A stretch of DNA of 64,000 nt from the NCBI RefSeq assembly GCF_012926505.1, contig NZ_JABBNT010000003.1:659122-723121 (forward strand), given 5' to 3'. The translations under genes were made by a program, and so were the position numbers. Positions 43,446-52,138 of the stretch are shown here, piece after piece; positions within the stretch are counted from its first letter, which is position 1, and every line of letters starts with the position of its first letter. The notes under the pieces were generated by a model that had not been told where the DNA came from, searched no databases, and worked only from the letters and a program-made list of their open reading frames with translations. This stretch comes from Pacificispira spongiicola. Its GTDB lineage: Bacteria; Pseudomonadota; Alphaproteobacteria; UBA8366; Aestuariispiraceae.

Positions 43446-44441
43446 TCAACGGGAGAGACCGAACAATGAGCCCTGCCCGTCGCGGATCACGTCGCTGAGG
43501 CGTTCGACGATGGATGCGCAGCAGTCGGCGGCGTCGAAAACGGGCCGCCAATCGTCCGCGTCCCGGGTGGCAATGGCGGCGGCGAGAGCGGCCCGCGTGG
43601 CAGCGGGGTCCTTGCGGTCGTCGCGCAGGGCTTCGGGCAGATTGACCGCCGCGCAGAGCGCCTGCCAGAATTTTTCCTCCAGCGCGCCGACGGCGATGGC
43701 GCGTCCATCCCGCGCGGCGTAGATGCCATAGCGCGGCGATCCGCCGTTCAGCAGCCAGTCGCCGGGGCCGGGTGTCTTGCCGGTGGCCGAGTGGATCGCC
43801 TGCGCCCACCAGGCGAAGGGCCTTAGATTGTCGGTCATGGCGATGTCCAGATGCGCGCCGTCACCGGTTCGGGTTCGCCGTAACAGGGCCAGCGCGATCC
43901 GCATGACGGCGGGATAGGTACCGCCCGCGATATCGGCGGTCAGCACGGGGGGCAGGATCGGCAGGCCGTCGGCCCCCGTTGTCAGACCCAGGATGCCGCT
44001 TTCGGCCATATAGGTCAGGTCGTGCCCGGCCTTGCGCGCCTTCGGCCCCGTCTGACCGTAGCCGGTGATCGAACAATAGACGATGGACGGATTGATTTTG
44101 GCGACAGCGGCGTAACCGAGCCCCAAACGGTCCATCACACCGGGTCGGAACTGTTCGACCAGGACATCCGCGTCCTCGATCAACGGGGTCAAAAGCGCCA
44201 GCGTGTCCGGTGCTTTCAGGTCCAGTTCCCGGACCGTCTTGCCGCGATTGAGCAACCGATAACAGGCCCCGCTTCCATCCGGCAGAAAGGGCGGAAACCG
44301 GCGCATATCCTCGCCGCCAGGCGGTTCGATCTTGGTGACTTCCGCCCCGGCCTCCGCCATCAGCAACGTCGCCAGAGGCCCCGGCAGCAGCGTGGAAAAA
44401 TCGAGAACCCGGATACCCGAAAGGCTGTCCTGCACGCTCAC
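43446..44441 (-). CDS. CaiB/BaiF-family (class III) CoA transferase
   Basis: Encodes 331 aa, short for the family (usually 380-400) but with a conventional ending. Transfers CoA between carboxylates or, if AMACR-like, racemises 2-methylacyl-CoA. Hallmarks: LSGIRVLDFSTLLPGPLATLLMAEAGAEVTKIEPPGGEDMRR, LRPGVMDRLGLGY-type helix (EQFRPGVMDRLGLGY) and the catalytic Asp in KAGHDLTYMAESG. Start overlaps the EamA gene stop (ATGA). Last gene of a four-gene overlapping operon. Substrate unknown. Confidence 0.87.
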   Translation of the reverse strand: MSVQDSLSGIRVLDFSTLLPGPLATLLMAEAGAEVTKIEPPGGEDMRRFPPFLPDGSGACYRLLNRGKTVRELDLKAPDTLALLTPLIEDADVLVEQFRPGVMDRLGLGYAAVAKINPSIVYCSITGYGQTGPKARKAGHDLTYMAESGILGLTTGADGLPILPPVLTADIAGGTYPAVMRIALALLRRTRTGDGAHLDIAMTDNLRPFAWWAQAIHSATGKTPGPGDWLLNGGSPRYGIYAARDGRAIAVGALEEKFWQALCAAVNLPEALRDDRKDPAATRAALAAAIATRDADDWRPVFDAADCCASIVERLSDVIRDGQGSLFGLSR

Positions 44442-45367
44442 ACTCCTTCAACGGCCCTTCTGCGTCGTCGGAAGGGCAAGACCTCCAGGAACCCGGCCCC
44501 GGCGATCAGCAAGGTACCGGTAATTTCCCGGACACCGAAAGGTTCGTCTTCCAACAGGATCGCGGCGGAAGCGACGGCGACCACCAGATCGCCCAGCAGC
44601 AGGATGCCCGCCGTCGCCGGTGACAGGCGTTTCGTGCCCCAGACAGTGAGGAACAGGATGGGCATCATCAGAACCGCAATCCCGATGGCCAGGATGGCCA
44701 GCGCCTTGGCCGGATCGGACGGGGTGGGGAATCCGCCGATCACATCCGCCGGGAAGATCGCAAGCATCGCTCCGGCGACGACCACCGTGCCCAGGGCCAT
44801 GCTGCAGGAAATTTCGAACGTCCCATGGCCGCGGCTGGTATAGATTTTCGCCGATCCGATGGACCAGACCATGCCGGACACCAACGCCATCCAGTCGCCG
44901 ACGGATTGCGGCAGGGGGATGCCGTCCTCGATCCCCAGAACGACGACCAGACCGGCGAACCCCATGGTCAGGGCGGCGATCCGGCGCAGGGTCAACCGTT
45001 CCCCCAACCAGATCAGGCCGATTAGCGTGGACCAGGCCGGGGACAGGTAGAACAGCAAAACGGCGCGCACGACATCGGTCAGGTTCAAGGCGATGCCGTA
45101 CAGACCCAGGGCCGCGCCGATGGACAGTCCGGCGATGGCGAGCTGCCCCGGCTGAAACAGGAATCGCCGCCAGCGGAGGGCAATGCCGGGCAGCAGAACC
45201 GCCAGGACACCGACGTTCAAGACCAGGGACGGCCAGCCCTTTTCGATGCCGACCTCTTCCAGGCTGCGCATGGGAATCCAATACAGTCCCCACAGGACGG
45301 AGGCGACGACGATCGCCAGACTGGGCCAGAGCGGCGTTTCAAGTTTGTTTTCCGTGACGGAACTCAC
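44438..45367 (-). CDS. EamA/DMT-family transporter
   Basis: Encodes 309 aa from GTG 45367, chosen because GTGA overlaps the preceding stop and hydrophobic sequence begins shortly after. Two EamA domains with 10 membrane helices; SLAIVVASVLWGLYWIPMR starts TM1 and NLTDVVRAVLLFYLSPAWSTLIGLIWLGERLT is the conserved EamA core repeated in the second half. Probable metabolite or amino-acid exporter of the inner membrane. Cytosolic tail is short and basic. Coupled translation with neighbouring uracil-glycosylase-like and CoA transferase genes. Confidence 0.87.
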   Translation of the reverse strand: MSSVTENKLETPLWPSLAIVVASVLWGLYWIPMRSLEEVGIEKGWPSLVLNVGVLAVLLPGIALRWRRFLFQPGQLAIAGLSIGAALGLYGIALNLTDVVRAVLLFYLSPAWSTLIGLIWLGERLTLRRIAALTMGFAGLVVVLGIEDGIPLPQSVGDWMALVSGMVWSIGSAKIYTSRGHGTFEISCSMALGTVVVAGAMLAIFPADVIGGFPTPSDPAKALAILAIGIAVLMMPILFLTVWGTKRLSPATAGILLLGDLVVAVASAAILLEDEPFGVREITGTLLIAGAGFLEVLPFRRRRRAVEGV

Positions 45368-45960
45368 GCCACATACTCCCCGACACGCGATCGCAACACG
45401 GGTAAAACCTCTTCGTCGAACCAGGGGTTCTTGCGCTGCCACGCCGTCGTGCGCCAGGACGGGTGGGGCAGGGGCAAGAAACCCGCGGACAGATGGGTCC
45501 GGAAGTTCCGGACGGATTCCGTCATTGTGGCCGATGCGGCGGATCCCAAGTATCGCTTTTGCGCATAAGAACCGACCAAAAGCGTTAAATCGATGTCCGG
45601 TAGATGCAATAGCAGCCTGTCGTGCCAAGTTCGGGCGCATTCGGGGCGCGGCGGTTTGTCCCCGCCCTTCGGATCGCGGCCCGGATAACAGAACCCCATG
45701 GGCATGATCGCGATTTTGGTTTCGTCGTAGAAAATGTCCTTGGACAGGGACAGCCAATCGCGCAAGCGGTCGCCGGATGCATCGTTCCAGGGGATGCCGG
45801 TTTCGTGGACCTTCGTGCCTGGCGCTTGGCCGACGATCAGGATGCGCGCCCCGCCCTGCATCCGCACGACGGGGCGCGGACCCAGAGGCAGATGATCGGC
45901 GCAAAGCGTACAGCCGCGCACCTCCATCAGCAGATTGTCCAACGTCTCCGGCTTGGTCAT
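45364..45960 (-). CDS. Uracil-DNA glycosylase-superfamily protein
   Basis: Encodes 198 aa from ATG 45960, which overlaps the sirtuin stop (ATGA). UDG-superfamily fold: motif A VGQAPGTKVHETGIPWNDASGDRLRDWL, and the final HPSWRTTAWQRKNPWF motif with the catalytic/binding His. Cysteines at C17-x2-C20 and later (FCYPGRD, PECART) could hold an iron-sulphur cluster as in family 4 enzymes. Whether it removes uracil is untested; relatives act on other bases or are structural. Lies in a four-gene operon. Confidence 0.82.
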   Translation of the reverse strand: MTKPETLDNLLMEVRGCTLCADHLPLGPRPVVRMQGGARILIVGQAPGTKVHETGIPWNDASGDRLRDWLSLSKDIFYDETKIAIMPMGFCYPGRDPKGGDKPPRPECARTWHDRLLLHLPDIDLTLLVGSYAQKRYLGSAASATMTESVRNFRTHLSAGFLPLPHPSWRTTAWQRKNPWFDEEVLPVLRSRVGEYVA

Positions 45961-46685
45961 GCCGTATAGGTCAGAATCTGGTCGACCACGGCGGGAACGG
46001 TTTCCGTCGCGGGGCCGTAGACGCCTTCCTGAAACAGGGTCGCCCCTTCCGACGGTTCCAGGTTGATTTCGACCGTCTGGGCGCGGCCCGTTTCGTTCGC
46101 CGCCGCTACAAATCCGGCGGCGGGATAGACATTGCCGGATGTCCCGATGGACAGGAACAGGCCGCACTTGGCCAGGGCGGCGTAAATTTCCTCCATCATG
46201 AAGGGCATTTCACCGAACCAGACGATATGCGGGCGCATGGTGCCGCGCGTCCCGCAATTGGCACAGGCGGATTTCACCGACATGTCATTGCCCCAGGCGG
46301 AAACCGTCTGGCATCGCGTGCAGCGGGCCTTCAGCAGCTCCCCGTGCATATGGATCAGATTGCGGCTGCCCGCGCGTTCGTGCAGGTCGTCGATATTCTG
46401 GGTGACGATCAGAACCTCGCCCGGCCAGTCCTTTTCCAATCGCGCCAGCGCCGCGTGGGCGGCATTCGGCTGGACCGCCGGGTCCAGCAGCCCGCGCCGC
46501 CGCTCGTTATAGAAGTCGTGCACGCGCGCCGGATCGGCGGCGAAGGCTTCCGGCGTCGCCACATCCTCTATGCGCACCGTCGCCCAGATGCCGTCCGCGT
46601 CCCGAAAGGTCGCCAGTCCGGATTCCCGCGAAATGCCCGCGCCGGTCAGCACGACGATCGGAAAGGCGGCGTCAGCGGTGGCCAT
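45957..46685 (-). CDS. cobB: NAD-dependent protein deacylase (sirtuin)
   Basis: Encodes 242 aa. Class III sirtuin: GAGISRESGLATFRDADGIW, TQNIDDLHERAG, catalytic His in IHMHGELLKARC, and two zinc CxxC pairs (CTRC, CANC). Tyr and Arg in FYNERRR (Y-x2-R) are the pair that permits desuccinylase activity in CobB and SIRT5. Removes acyl groups from lysines with NAD+ and regulates, for example, acetyl-CoA synthetase. First gene of the operon cobB-udg-eamA-CoA transferase, divergent from the phosphatase gene. Confidence 0.93.
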   Translation of the reverse strand: MATADAAFPIVVLTGAGISRESGLATFRDADGIWATVRIEDVATPEAFAADPARVHDFYNERRRGLLDPAVQPNAAHAALARLEKDWPGEVLIVTQNIDDLHERAGSRNLIHMHGELLKARCTRCQTVSAWGNDMSVKSACANCGTRGTMRPHIVWFGEMPFMMEEIYAALAKCGLFLSIGTSGNVYPAAGFVAAANETGRAQTVEINLEPSEGATLFQEGVYGPATETVPAVVDQILTYTA

Positions 46686-46764
46686 CGGTCAATTCCATCC
46701 CGTAAATCTTTGCGAAATTATTCGGTCATGCTAACCAAAGTCGAACCCGCTTTCGAGAGGCGAA

Positions 46765-47253
46765 ATGAGCACGGCATCCGCACCCTATCGTATCCTGATG
46801 GTCTGTACCGGGAACATTTGCCGTTCCACCACGGCGGAAGGCGTCCTGCGCCATATGCTGACGGAAGCGGGGCTTGCGGATCGCGTCACGGTCGACAGCG
46901 CGGGCACCAAGGATTGGCATGAAGGGGAATCGCCGACCCAACAAGCGGTCGTGAGCGCGGCGGCGCGCGGTTATGACTTCACGGGCATTTTCTCGCGCCC
47001 GCTGCGCCCCGCCGATTACACCGATTTCGATTTGATCCTGGGCATGGACGACAGCCATATCGCCCATCTGACCCGGTCGAAACCGGCATCGGCCAGCCCG
47101 GATATCCGGTTGTTCCTGGATGCCGCGCCGGATGTCGGGCGGCACGACGTGCCCGACCCTTACTACGGCGGCGTGGCCGACTACGAATATTCCCTGGACC
47201 TGATAGAGGCCGGGTGCAAGGCCTGGATCCAGGCGCTGCGGGAGCGTCTGTGA
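46765..47253 (+). CDS. Low-molecular-weight protein-tyrosine phosphatase
   Basis: Encodes 162 aa. Catalytic P-loop CTGNICRST (Cys14-x5-Arg20) and general acid DPYYG (VPDPYYGG). Usually dephosphorylates tyrosine kinases such as Wzc-type or arginine phosphates; here the neighbour is a fructosamine-kinase gene, a common pairing. GAGAGGCGAA is the ribosome site. The stop overlaps the next GTG start by 4 nt (GTGA). Confidence 0.93.
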   Translation: MSTASAPYRILMVCTGNICRSTTAEGVLRHMLTEAGLADRVTVDSAGTKDWHEGESPTQQAVVSAAARGYDFTGIFSRPLRPADYTDFDLILGMDDSHIAHLTRSKPASASPDIRLFLDAAPDVGRHDVPDPYYGGVADYEYSLDLIEAGCKAWIQALRERL

Positions 47254-48134
47254 CGGCGCCGCTGCGCCGCCGCATCGAAACCGCGCTGAACAGCGCGATC
47301 CGCCAAAGACGCCCGCTATCCGGGGGCAATATCTGCGACACCTCCCTGTGCGAGATGGCGGATGGGCGTCGCGTCGTGGTCAAGGTCCTGGAACCGCGGC
47401 CGCAGCCGACGGATCTGAAACCCGTTTCCCTGCGCGAGGAAGCGGCCATGCTCAACCGTCTGCGCCGCACGGAAACCCTTCCGGTGCCGGCGGTGCTGTA
47501 TTCCGAACGGGATTTCCTGATCCTGGATCATATCGACAATGATGGGGTCGGCGGCGGATCCGGCATGATGGATCTCGCCGACGGTCTGGCCGCATTGCAC
47601 AGTCAGCAGTCGGTGCGGTTCGGTTATGATCAGCCGACGCCGATCGGCCCGTTGCAGCGGCCCAATCCCTGGACGGATAGTTGGCCCGACTTTTTCCGCG
47701 ACCATCGCCTGCTTTTCCTGGGGCGATTGGCGGAAGAGGTGGGCCGCCTGCCGCCCGGTTGTTTCGCGCGGCTGGAACGGCTGTGCGATCAAATCCATGC
47801 CTGGATTCCCGGTGAGGGGCCCAGCGCCCTGATCCATGGCGATCTGTGGATGGGCAATGTGTTGTTCGACAAGGGACGGCTGGCGGCGGTGATCGACCCG
47901 GCGGTTTACTACGCCGACCCGGAAATCGAACTGGCCTTCCTGACCCTATTCGGCGGGGTCGGCGATGCGTTCTTCGCACGCTATGCAGACCATAGGGCGA
48001 TCGATCCCCTGTTCTTCGAAGAACGGCAATTGCTGTATCAAGTCGAACCTTTGCTGGCGCATGCCTGGTTTTTCGGCGGGTCCTATGGCCGCCGCGTGGA
48101 CGAGATTGTGACGCGGTATGTCGGGCCGGGTTAA
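47250..48134 (+). CDS. Fructosamine kinase family protein
   Basis: Encodes 294 aa from GTG 47250, overlapping the phosphatase stop. Choline-kinase-like fold; phosphorylates Amadori products (fructosamines or ribulosamines) on proteins, triggering deglycation. Motifs: NICDTSLCEMADGRRVVVKV, GPSALIHGDLWMGNVLF (Brenner motif HxDxxxxN) and AVIDPAVYYADPEIELAFL (Mg site). In several organisms an LMW phosphatase next to it removes the resulting phosphate from ribulosamines, fitting protein repair. Confidence 0.9.
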   Translation: MTAPLRRRIETALNSAIRQRRPLSGGNICDTSLCEMADGRRVVVKVLEPRPQPTDLKPVSLREEAAMLNRLRRTETLPVPAVLYSERDFLILDHIDNDGVGGGSGMMDLADGLAALHSQQSVRFGYDQPTPIGPLQRPNPWTDSWPDFFRDHRLLFLGRLAEEVGRLPPGCFARLERLCDQIHAWIPGEGPSALIHGDLWMGNVLFDKGRLAAVIDPAVYYADPEIELAFLTLFGGVGDAFFARYADHRAIDPLFFEERQLLYQVEPLLAHAWFFGGSYGRRVDEIVTRYVGPG

Positions 48135-48963
48135 GCGCGTCCTGCGGTTCGGGGCTTTGCTGCCGCTGCTGCTTCTGGCGGCATCGGTTTATCGTCCCGT
48201 GCCGGAATTGGGCATGGGGAGCGGATTCGTCGGCGATCCGCCGGGGCGGTCGGCCCGCGAGCCGTTTCGATCCGCCGCGCCGCGCGTCTTCATCGTCTAT
48301 CTGAACGGCTCCGTCGCGGAAGGCAAACCGGACCCGTGCAGCCGTCTGGCCCTGCCGCCGGTGGCGGCCGATCTGGACGGGCGGATGGTCGACGGATATC
48401 GCCTGACCGTTTTCCAATACTGCACACCGACGAAGACCGGCGGCTTCAATCAGGAGGACGGCGACGGCGTGGCGAAGGTCCGGCGCCGGGCGGCGGATAC
48501 GGAATCCCTGTTGCTGCGGATGATGGCGGACGGGGTATCGTCGGATCACATCGTTCTGATGGGGCAATCGGCGGGCGCCTGGGCGGGATTGCTCATCCAA
48601 GCGCAGGGGCGGGTTCCGGTCGCCGGATTGATCGGCTTTGCCCCGGCTTTTGCGGGCCGTCGGGCCTATCGCGGCGCTGCGTGGCAGGCGGAACGCGACC
48701 GGCAGATCGCGGAGATCACGGCGTCGGATAGGTTGGACGGCTTGATCTTCGGCTTTTCCGGCGATCCGTTCGAACCGCCGGACGCGATGACATGGCTGGC
48801 CGCCCGCCCGGGCATCGCCTATCGACACTCGCCCTGTATCGTCGCCAGACCCCATGCCGCCGCTTTCAGCCCGTGCTTTCAGGCAACCGAAGCCGGACGG
48901 ATTTTCGCCTATATCGCGATGCGTCTGCGGGCCGGGGCCGTCAATCGTTCAGAAAGGCAGTGA
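48118..48963 (+). CDS. Secreted alpha/beta-hydrolase-like protein
   Basis: Encodes 281 aa. N-terminal signal peptide (VLRFGALLPLLLLAASVY). Nucleophile elbow GQSAGAWAG. A possible acid/His pair lies in the C-terminal third (GDPFEPPD, ARPHAAAFS). Substrate unknown; probably an esterase of the envelope. ATG lies inside the fructosamine-kinase gene end (17-nt overlap), so co-translated. Its own end overlaps the convergent hydrolase gene by 23 bp. Confidence 0.72.
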   Translation: MSGRVKRVLRFGALLPLLLLAASVYRPVPELGMGSGFVGDPPGRSAREPFRSAAPRVFIVYLNGSVAEGKPDPCSRLALPPVAADLDGRMVDGYRLTVFQYCTPTKTGGFNQEDGDGVAKVRRRAADTESLLLRMMADGVSSDHIVLMGQSAGAWAGLLIQAQGRVPVAGLIGFAPAFAGRRAYRGAAWQAERDRQIAEITASDRLDGLIFGFSGDPFEPPDAMTWLAARPGIAYRHSPCIVARPHAAAFSPCFQATEAGRIFAYIAMRLRAGAVNRSERQ

Positions 48964-49873
48964 TGGCCGGGATCAGTCCGGCATGTAGCGGCAGTGACGG
49001 GTCGGTGTAACTGACGAACGGCTGACCGGGGACATCGTCTTTCAGCATATGTGTCGCGCCGGTCAGATCGGCACGCACGGCCTGGGGCATCGCGGTGGCC
49101 AACAAGTCGGCGTCCTTCGGCTTGATCTGCATATCCGCATCGCCCTGGACGATCAGCGCCGGACCTGCCCAGTCGCGCGCCAACGCTGTCGGATCATAGG
49201 AGAACAGGTCGATCATGTAGCGTTGCAGCCCGGCGGTGAACATCGGTCGCAGGAACGGTGGCAATGCGGCGGGGTCGTGGATATGGCCCGCCTCCAGCGC
49301 GGAGACGGCGGCTTCGATTTGCGGCATAAAGGGGGCGTTGCCCGGCATGGCACGCATCTGGTCGACCAATAACCGGCCGATGGGACGCCCCGCCGCCGCC
49401 AGCAGGATCAGACCGCAGAGGTTTTCCGGCGGCTCCTGCGCGGCCAGCAGCGCGACCAAACCGCCTTCCGAGTGACCGGCGATCCAGACGCAGGGGGCCA
49501 GATCCGCTGCCCGCCGCACCCAATCGCGGGTGTCCTGCGCATAGGCGGCGACGGTCACGTCGTTCGGGTCGGCGATGGCGGATCGGCTGCCGAAAAAGCC
49601 GCGCTTGTCGATCCGGATAGACGCGATTCCCGCCCCGGCGAGACCTTCCGCCAGCAGTTTATAGGTGTCCGAATGCAGGCCCATCTGCTTGCCGTTCCCG
49701 TCACTGTCGGTCGGCCCCGATCCCGGAACGATGACGACCGCGTGCCGCGCGCCGTCGACGGCGATCATTTCCCCGGCAAGCGGCCCTGCGGGGCCGTCGA
49801 TCCGCACCGTTTCCGCCGATGCCGTGGCGGCGACCATCAGGAAGAGCGCCGAAAGCAGGACATGATACCCCAT
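48941..49873 (-). CDS. Secreted alpha/beta hydrolase (YbbW/Hydrolase_4-like)
   Basis: Encodes 310 aa from ATG 49873; ATG 49900 just inside the preceding gene is an alternative (319 aa). Signal peptide (MGYHVLLSALFLMVAATASAE). Catalytic elbow GHSEGG, oxyanion region VVIVPGSGPTDSDGNGK, Asp in VQGDADMQI and His in GATHMLKDD. Likely esterase/peptidase of the S9/S33-type fold in the periplasm. Convergent with and overlapping the gene on the other strand by 23 bp, so both cannot be transcribed without meeting. Confidence 0.85.
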   Translation of the reverse strand: MGYHVLLSALFLMVAATASAETVRIDGPAGPLAGEMIAVDGARHAVVIVPGSGPTDSDGNGKQMGLHSDTYKLLAEGLAGAGIASIRIDKRGFFGSRSAIADPNDVTVAAYAQDTRDWVRRAADLAPCVWIAGHSEGGLVALLAAQEPPENLCGLILLAAAGRPIGRLLVDQMRAMPGNAPFMPQIEAAVSALEAGHIHDPAALPPFLRPMFTAGLQRYMIDLFSYDPTALARDWAGPALIVQGDADMQIKPKDADLLATAMPQAVRADLTGATHMLKDDVPGQPFVSYTDPSLPLHAGLIPAITAFLND

Positions 49874-49892
49874 CCGTAGATTGGAATAACCG

Positions 49893-50633
49893 CTAAACAT
49901 CCACGACGGACCCGGCGCGCAGCCCGTATTTCTGGGCGGCGCTGCCGCCGTTCACGGCGATTTCGGCAAGGCCGATGCTGTTTTCGTACCAGAAGCCGAA
50001 ACGTTCCGGCACATCGGAAAAGGTACGCGCGCGCGGCGGGGCGCTGCCGTCGGACAGGGTCAGGCGCACCGGGTCGGGCAGGACCGCCGCGCGAATGCCG
50101 GTCATCGCATTGCCGTAGCCGTCGATATAGATCACCTGCGCCAGATCGTCGGGCCAGGTCGCGCCGGGCCGGTTTTCCGGAAAGGCGGGCAAGGGAGTGC
50201 AGGCGGGCCGGTGACCGGCGGCCCAGCGCGCGGCGGCGGGGGCGAACAGGTCGCGCCCGTGGAAGGACGCGGACAGGCGTTCCGGCCGCCATTGCAGGGC
50301 GGTGCGTTCGACATGCATCGCCTGCCGCATGGCGATTTCGAACAATCCGTTATCCGGGCCGACCAGCCGCTTGCCGTCGACGTCGACCATCAGGGCCTCC
50401 CGCGCGCTGCCGACGCCGGGATCGACGACGCCGACGACGGTCGCGCCCTCTGGCAGGTCGCGCAGCAGCGCCGCCAACAGATAGGCCGACAGTTTCGGGT
50501 CGCGGCTGGGCGCGTCATGCATCAGGTCGACCAGATGCGCGTCGGGATTGGCGGCCAGCGCCGCGCCGTGCATCTGACCGACATAGGGGCCGTCCCATCG
50601 GAAATCGGTGAAGAAGAAAATCGGGCTTCGCAT
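49893..50633 (-). CDS. S-adenosyl-L-methionine hydroxide adenosyltransferase family protein
   Basis: Encodes 246 aa. Family that hydrolyses S-adenosylmethionine to adenosine and methionine (formerly DUF62). Motifs: FFFTDFRWDGPYVGQMHG (start of the N-domain), VVGVVDPGVGS and LVGPDNGLFEIA, with Asp/Arg/His expected at the water-activating site. Starts at ATG 50633. Ends within 8-20 bp of the next hydrolase gene, so probably cotranscribed with it and the FMN reductase upstream. Confidence 0.9.
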   Translation of the reverse strand: MRSPIFFFTDFRWDGPYVGQMHGAALAANPDAHLVDLMHDAPSRDPKLSAYLLAALLRDLPEGATVVGVVDPGVGSAREALMVDVDGKRLVGPDNGLFEIAMRQAMHVERTALQWRPERLSASFHGRDLFAPAAARWAAGHRPACTPLPAFPENRPGATWPDDLAQVIYIDGYGNAMTGIRAAVLPDPVRLTLSDGSAPPRARTFSDVPERFGFWYENSIGLAEIAVNGGSAAQKYGLRAGSVVDV

Positions 50634-50643
50634 CGGGGCGCCT

Positions 50644-51222
50644 TTATCCGATCAGTTTCGCGGTGGTGCGGGCCAGCGCGCCGCCGACATCGCGCAACTG
50701 TTCGGCGCGGGCCTCGTCCTCCGGCACGCCGTCGTCGCCGAACAGCTTGTCCGCGCCGAACACCGCCAATTGTTCGGGGATCACGACGGCCCCCAGATTG
50801 GTCAGGATCTGGCGCACATGGACCAGCCCGCGCATGCCGCCGAGGCGCCCGGCGCTGGCGGAAATCAATCCCGCCGTCTTGCCCTTGTAATAGCGGCCGC
50901 CCGGCCCGCCCGCATCCTTGCGCGACACCCAGTCCAGCGTGTTTTTCAGCAAGGGCGTGATCGACCCGTTATATTCCGGGCAGGCGATCAACAGCCCGTC
51001 CGCCGCCGCGAACAGGGTCTTCAGCCGCGCCGCGCCGTCGGGTTCGCCCTGCTCGGCTTCCAAGTCCTGATTGAACAGCGGCATCGGATAGTCGGCGAGC
51101 GTTACATGCGTGACATCCGCGCCTTCCGCCTGCGCCCCGGCCACGGCGACCCGCAGCATGGCCTCGTTCAATGACCCTTTCCGGGTGCTTCCGGCGAAGG
51201 CGAGAAGTTTCGGCTGTGTCAT
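50644..51222 (-). CDS. NADPH-dependent FMN reductase (chromate/quinone reductase type)
   Basis: Encodes 192 aa. Flavodoxin-like reductase: AFAGSTRKGSLNEAMLRVA (FMN phosphate loop), DGLLIACPEYNGSITPLLKNTLDWVSR (family signature) and GRYYKGKTAGLISASAGRLGGMRG. Relatives ChrR/YieF reduce quinones, chromate or FMN. First gene of a minus-strand group with the SAM-hydroxide adenosyltransferase and the hydrolase; 172 bp from the divergent amidotransferase gene, a gap in which I saw no regulatory motif. Confidence 0.92.
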   Translation of the reverse strand: MTQPKLLAFAGSTRKGSLNEAMLRVAVAGAQAEGADVTHVTLADYPMPLFNQDLEAEQGEPDGAARLKTLFAAADGLLIACPEYNGSITPLLKNTLDWVSRKDAGGPGGRYYKGKTAGLISASAGRLGGMRGLVHVRQILTNLGAVVIPEQLAVFGADKLFGDDGVPEDEARAEQLRDVGGALARTTAKLIG

Positions 51223-51395
51223 GCGATCCTCCTGTTCTGTCCTGTCGGGTCCAAGGTAACGCGCCGTCCCATCGGGGCAACCCGAAACGACGCAGGGCCG
51301 ATTATGCGGTGTGCACTGCGGAAAGCTTGCTGGACGGATCGCGTTTCCTCCGCTACAAGCCGCGCAAAGCGCTTTACTGAGACAAGAGGATCACG

Positions 51396-52130
51396 ATGCG
51401 TCTGGGCATCCTGGAAGCCGGGCGGCCGCCCGCGCCGCTGGACGAAACCCATGGCTATTATCCGGCCATGTTCGCCGACCTGTTGCGGGCACACCTGCCG
51501 GAAGGGTCGGAGATCGTCGACTATCCGGTCATCGACAATGAATTCCCGGACAGCGTGACCGATTGCGACGCGTGGCTGATCACCGGCAGCGCGCTGGGCG
51601 TCTACGATGCCGAACCCTTCATCCCGCGCCTGCTGGACTTCATTCGCGGCGCGGCGGATGCGGGCGTGCCCATGGTCGGTATCTGCTTCGGCCATCAGGC
51701 CATCGCCCAGGCCCTGGGCGGCAAGGCGGAAAAGTCGGATCGCGGCTGGGGCGTCGGCACCCATCGCTATACTTTCGCCAACGTGCCGGACTGGCTGTCC
51801 GATGCGGTGGCGCCGGGCACGGAATTCGACACCTATGTCTCCCATCAGGATCAGGTGACGGTTCTGCCGGAAGGCGCGCAGGTCCTGGCCGGCAGCGACT
51901 TCTGCCCGAATGCCATGGTCGCCGTCGGGAACAAGATCCTGACGCTGCAAAGCCATCCCGAAATGCCCAGCGCCTATGTGAAGGATCTGTATACCTTCCG
52001 GCGCGACCGGATCGGGGCCGATGTGGTCGATCCGGGGCTGACAACCGTCGTCGAAACGCCGCGGGCGCGCGATGCAGACCGCGCCGCCGCGTGGATCGGC
52101 GCCTTCTTTACCCATGCTCTTGAAAGCTGA
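51396..52130 (+). CDS. Type 1 glutamine amidotransferase (GMP synthase-like)
   Basis: Encodes 244 aa. Class I GATase fold with nucleophile Cys in VGICFGHQAIAQALGG and His in LQSHPEM; the Glu follows two residues after. No synthetase domain, so it belongs to the free-standing GuaA-like amidotransferases that hydrolyse gamma-glutamyl compounds (e.g. glutamyl-polyamine or unknown). ATG 51396 with AGAGGATC upstream. 8 bp before typA, so possibly cotranscribed. Confidence 0.9.
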   Translation: MRLGILEAGRPPAPLDETHGYYPAMFADLLRAHLPEGSEIVDYPVIDNEFPDSVTDCDAWLITGSALGVYDAEPFIPRLLDFIRGAADAGVPMVGICFGHQAIAQALGGKAEKSDRGWGVGTHRYTFANVPDWLSDAVAPGTEFDTYVSHQDQVTVLPEGAQVLAGSDFCPNAMVAVGNKILTLQSHPEMPSAYVKDLYTFRRDRIGADVVDPGLTTVVETPRARDADRAAAWIGAFFTHALES

Positions 52131-52138
52131 AGAATACC

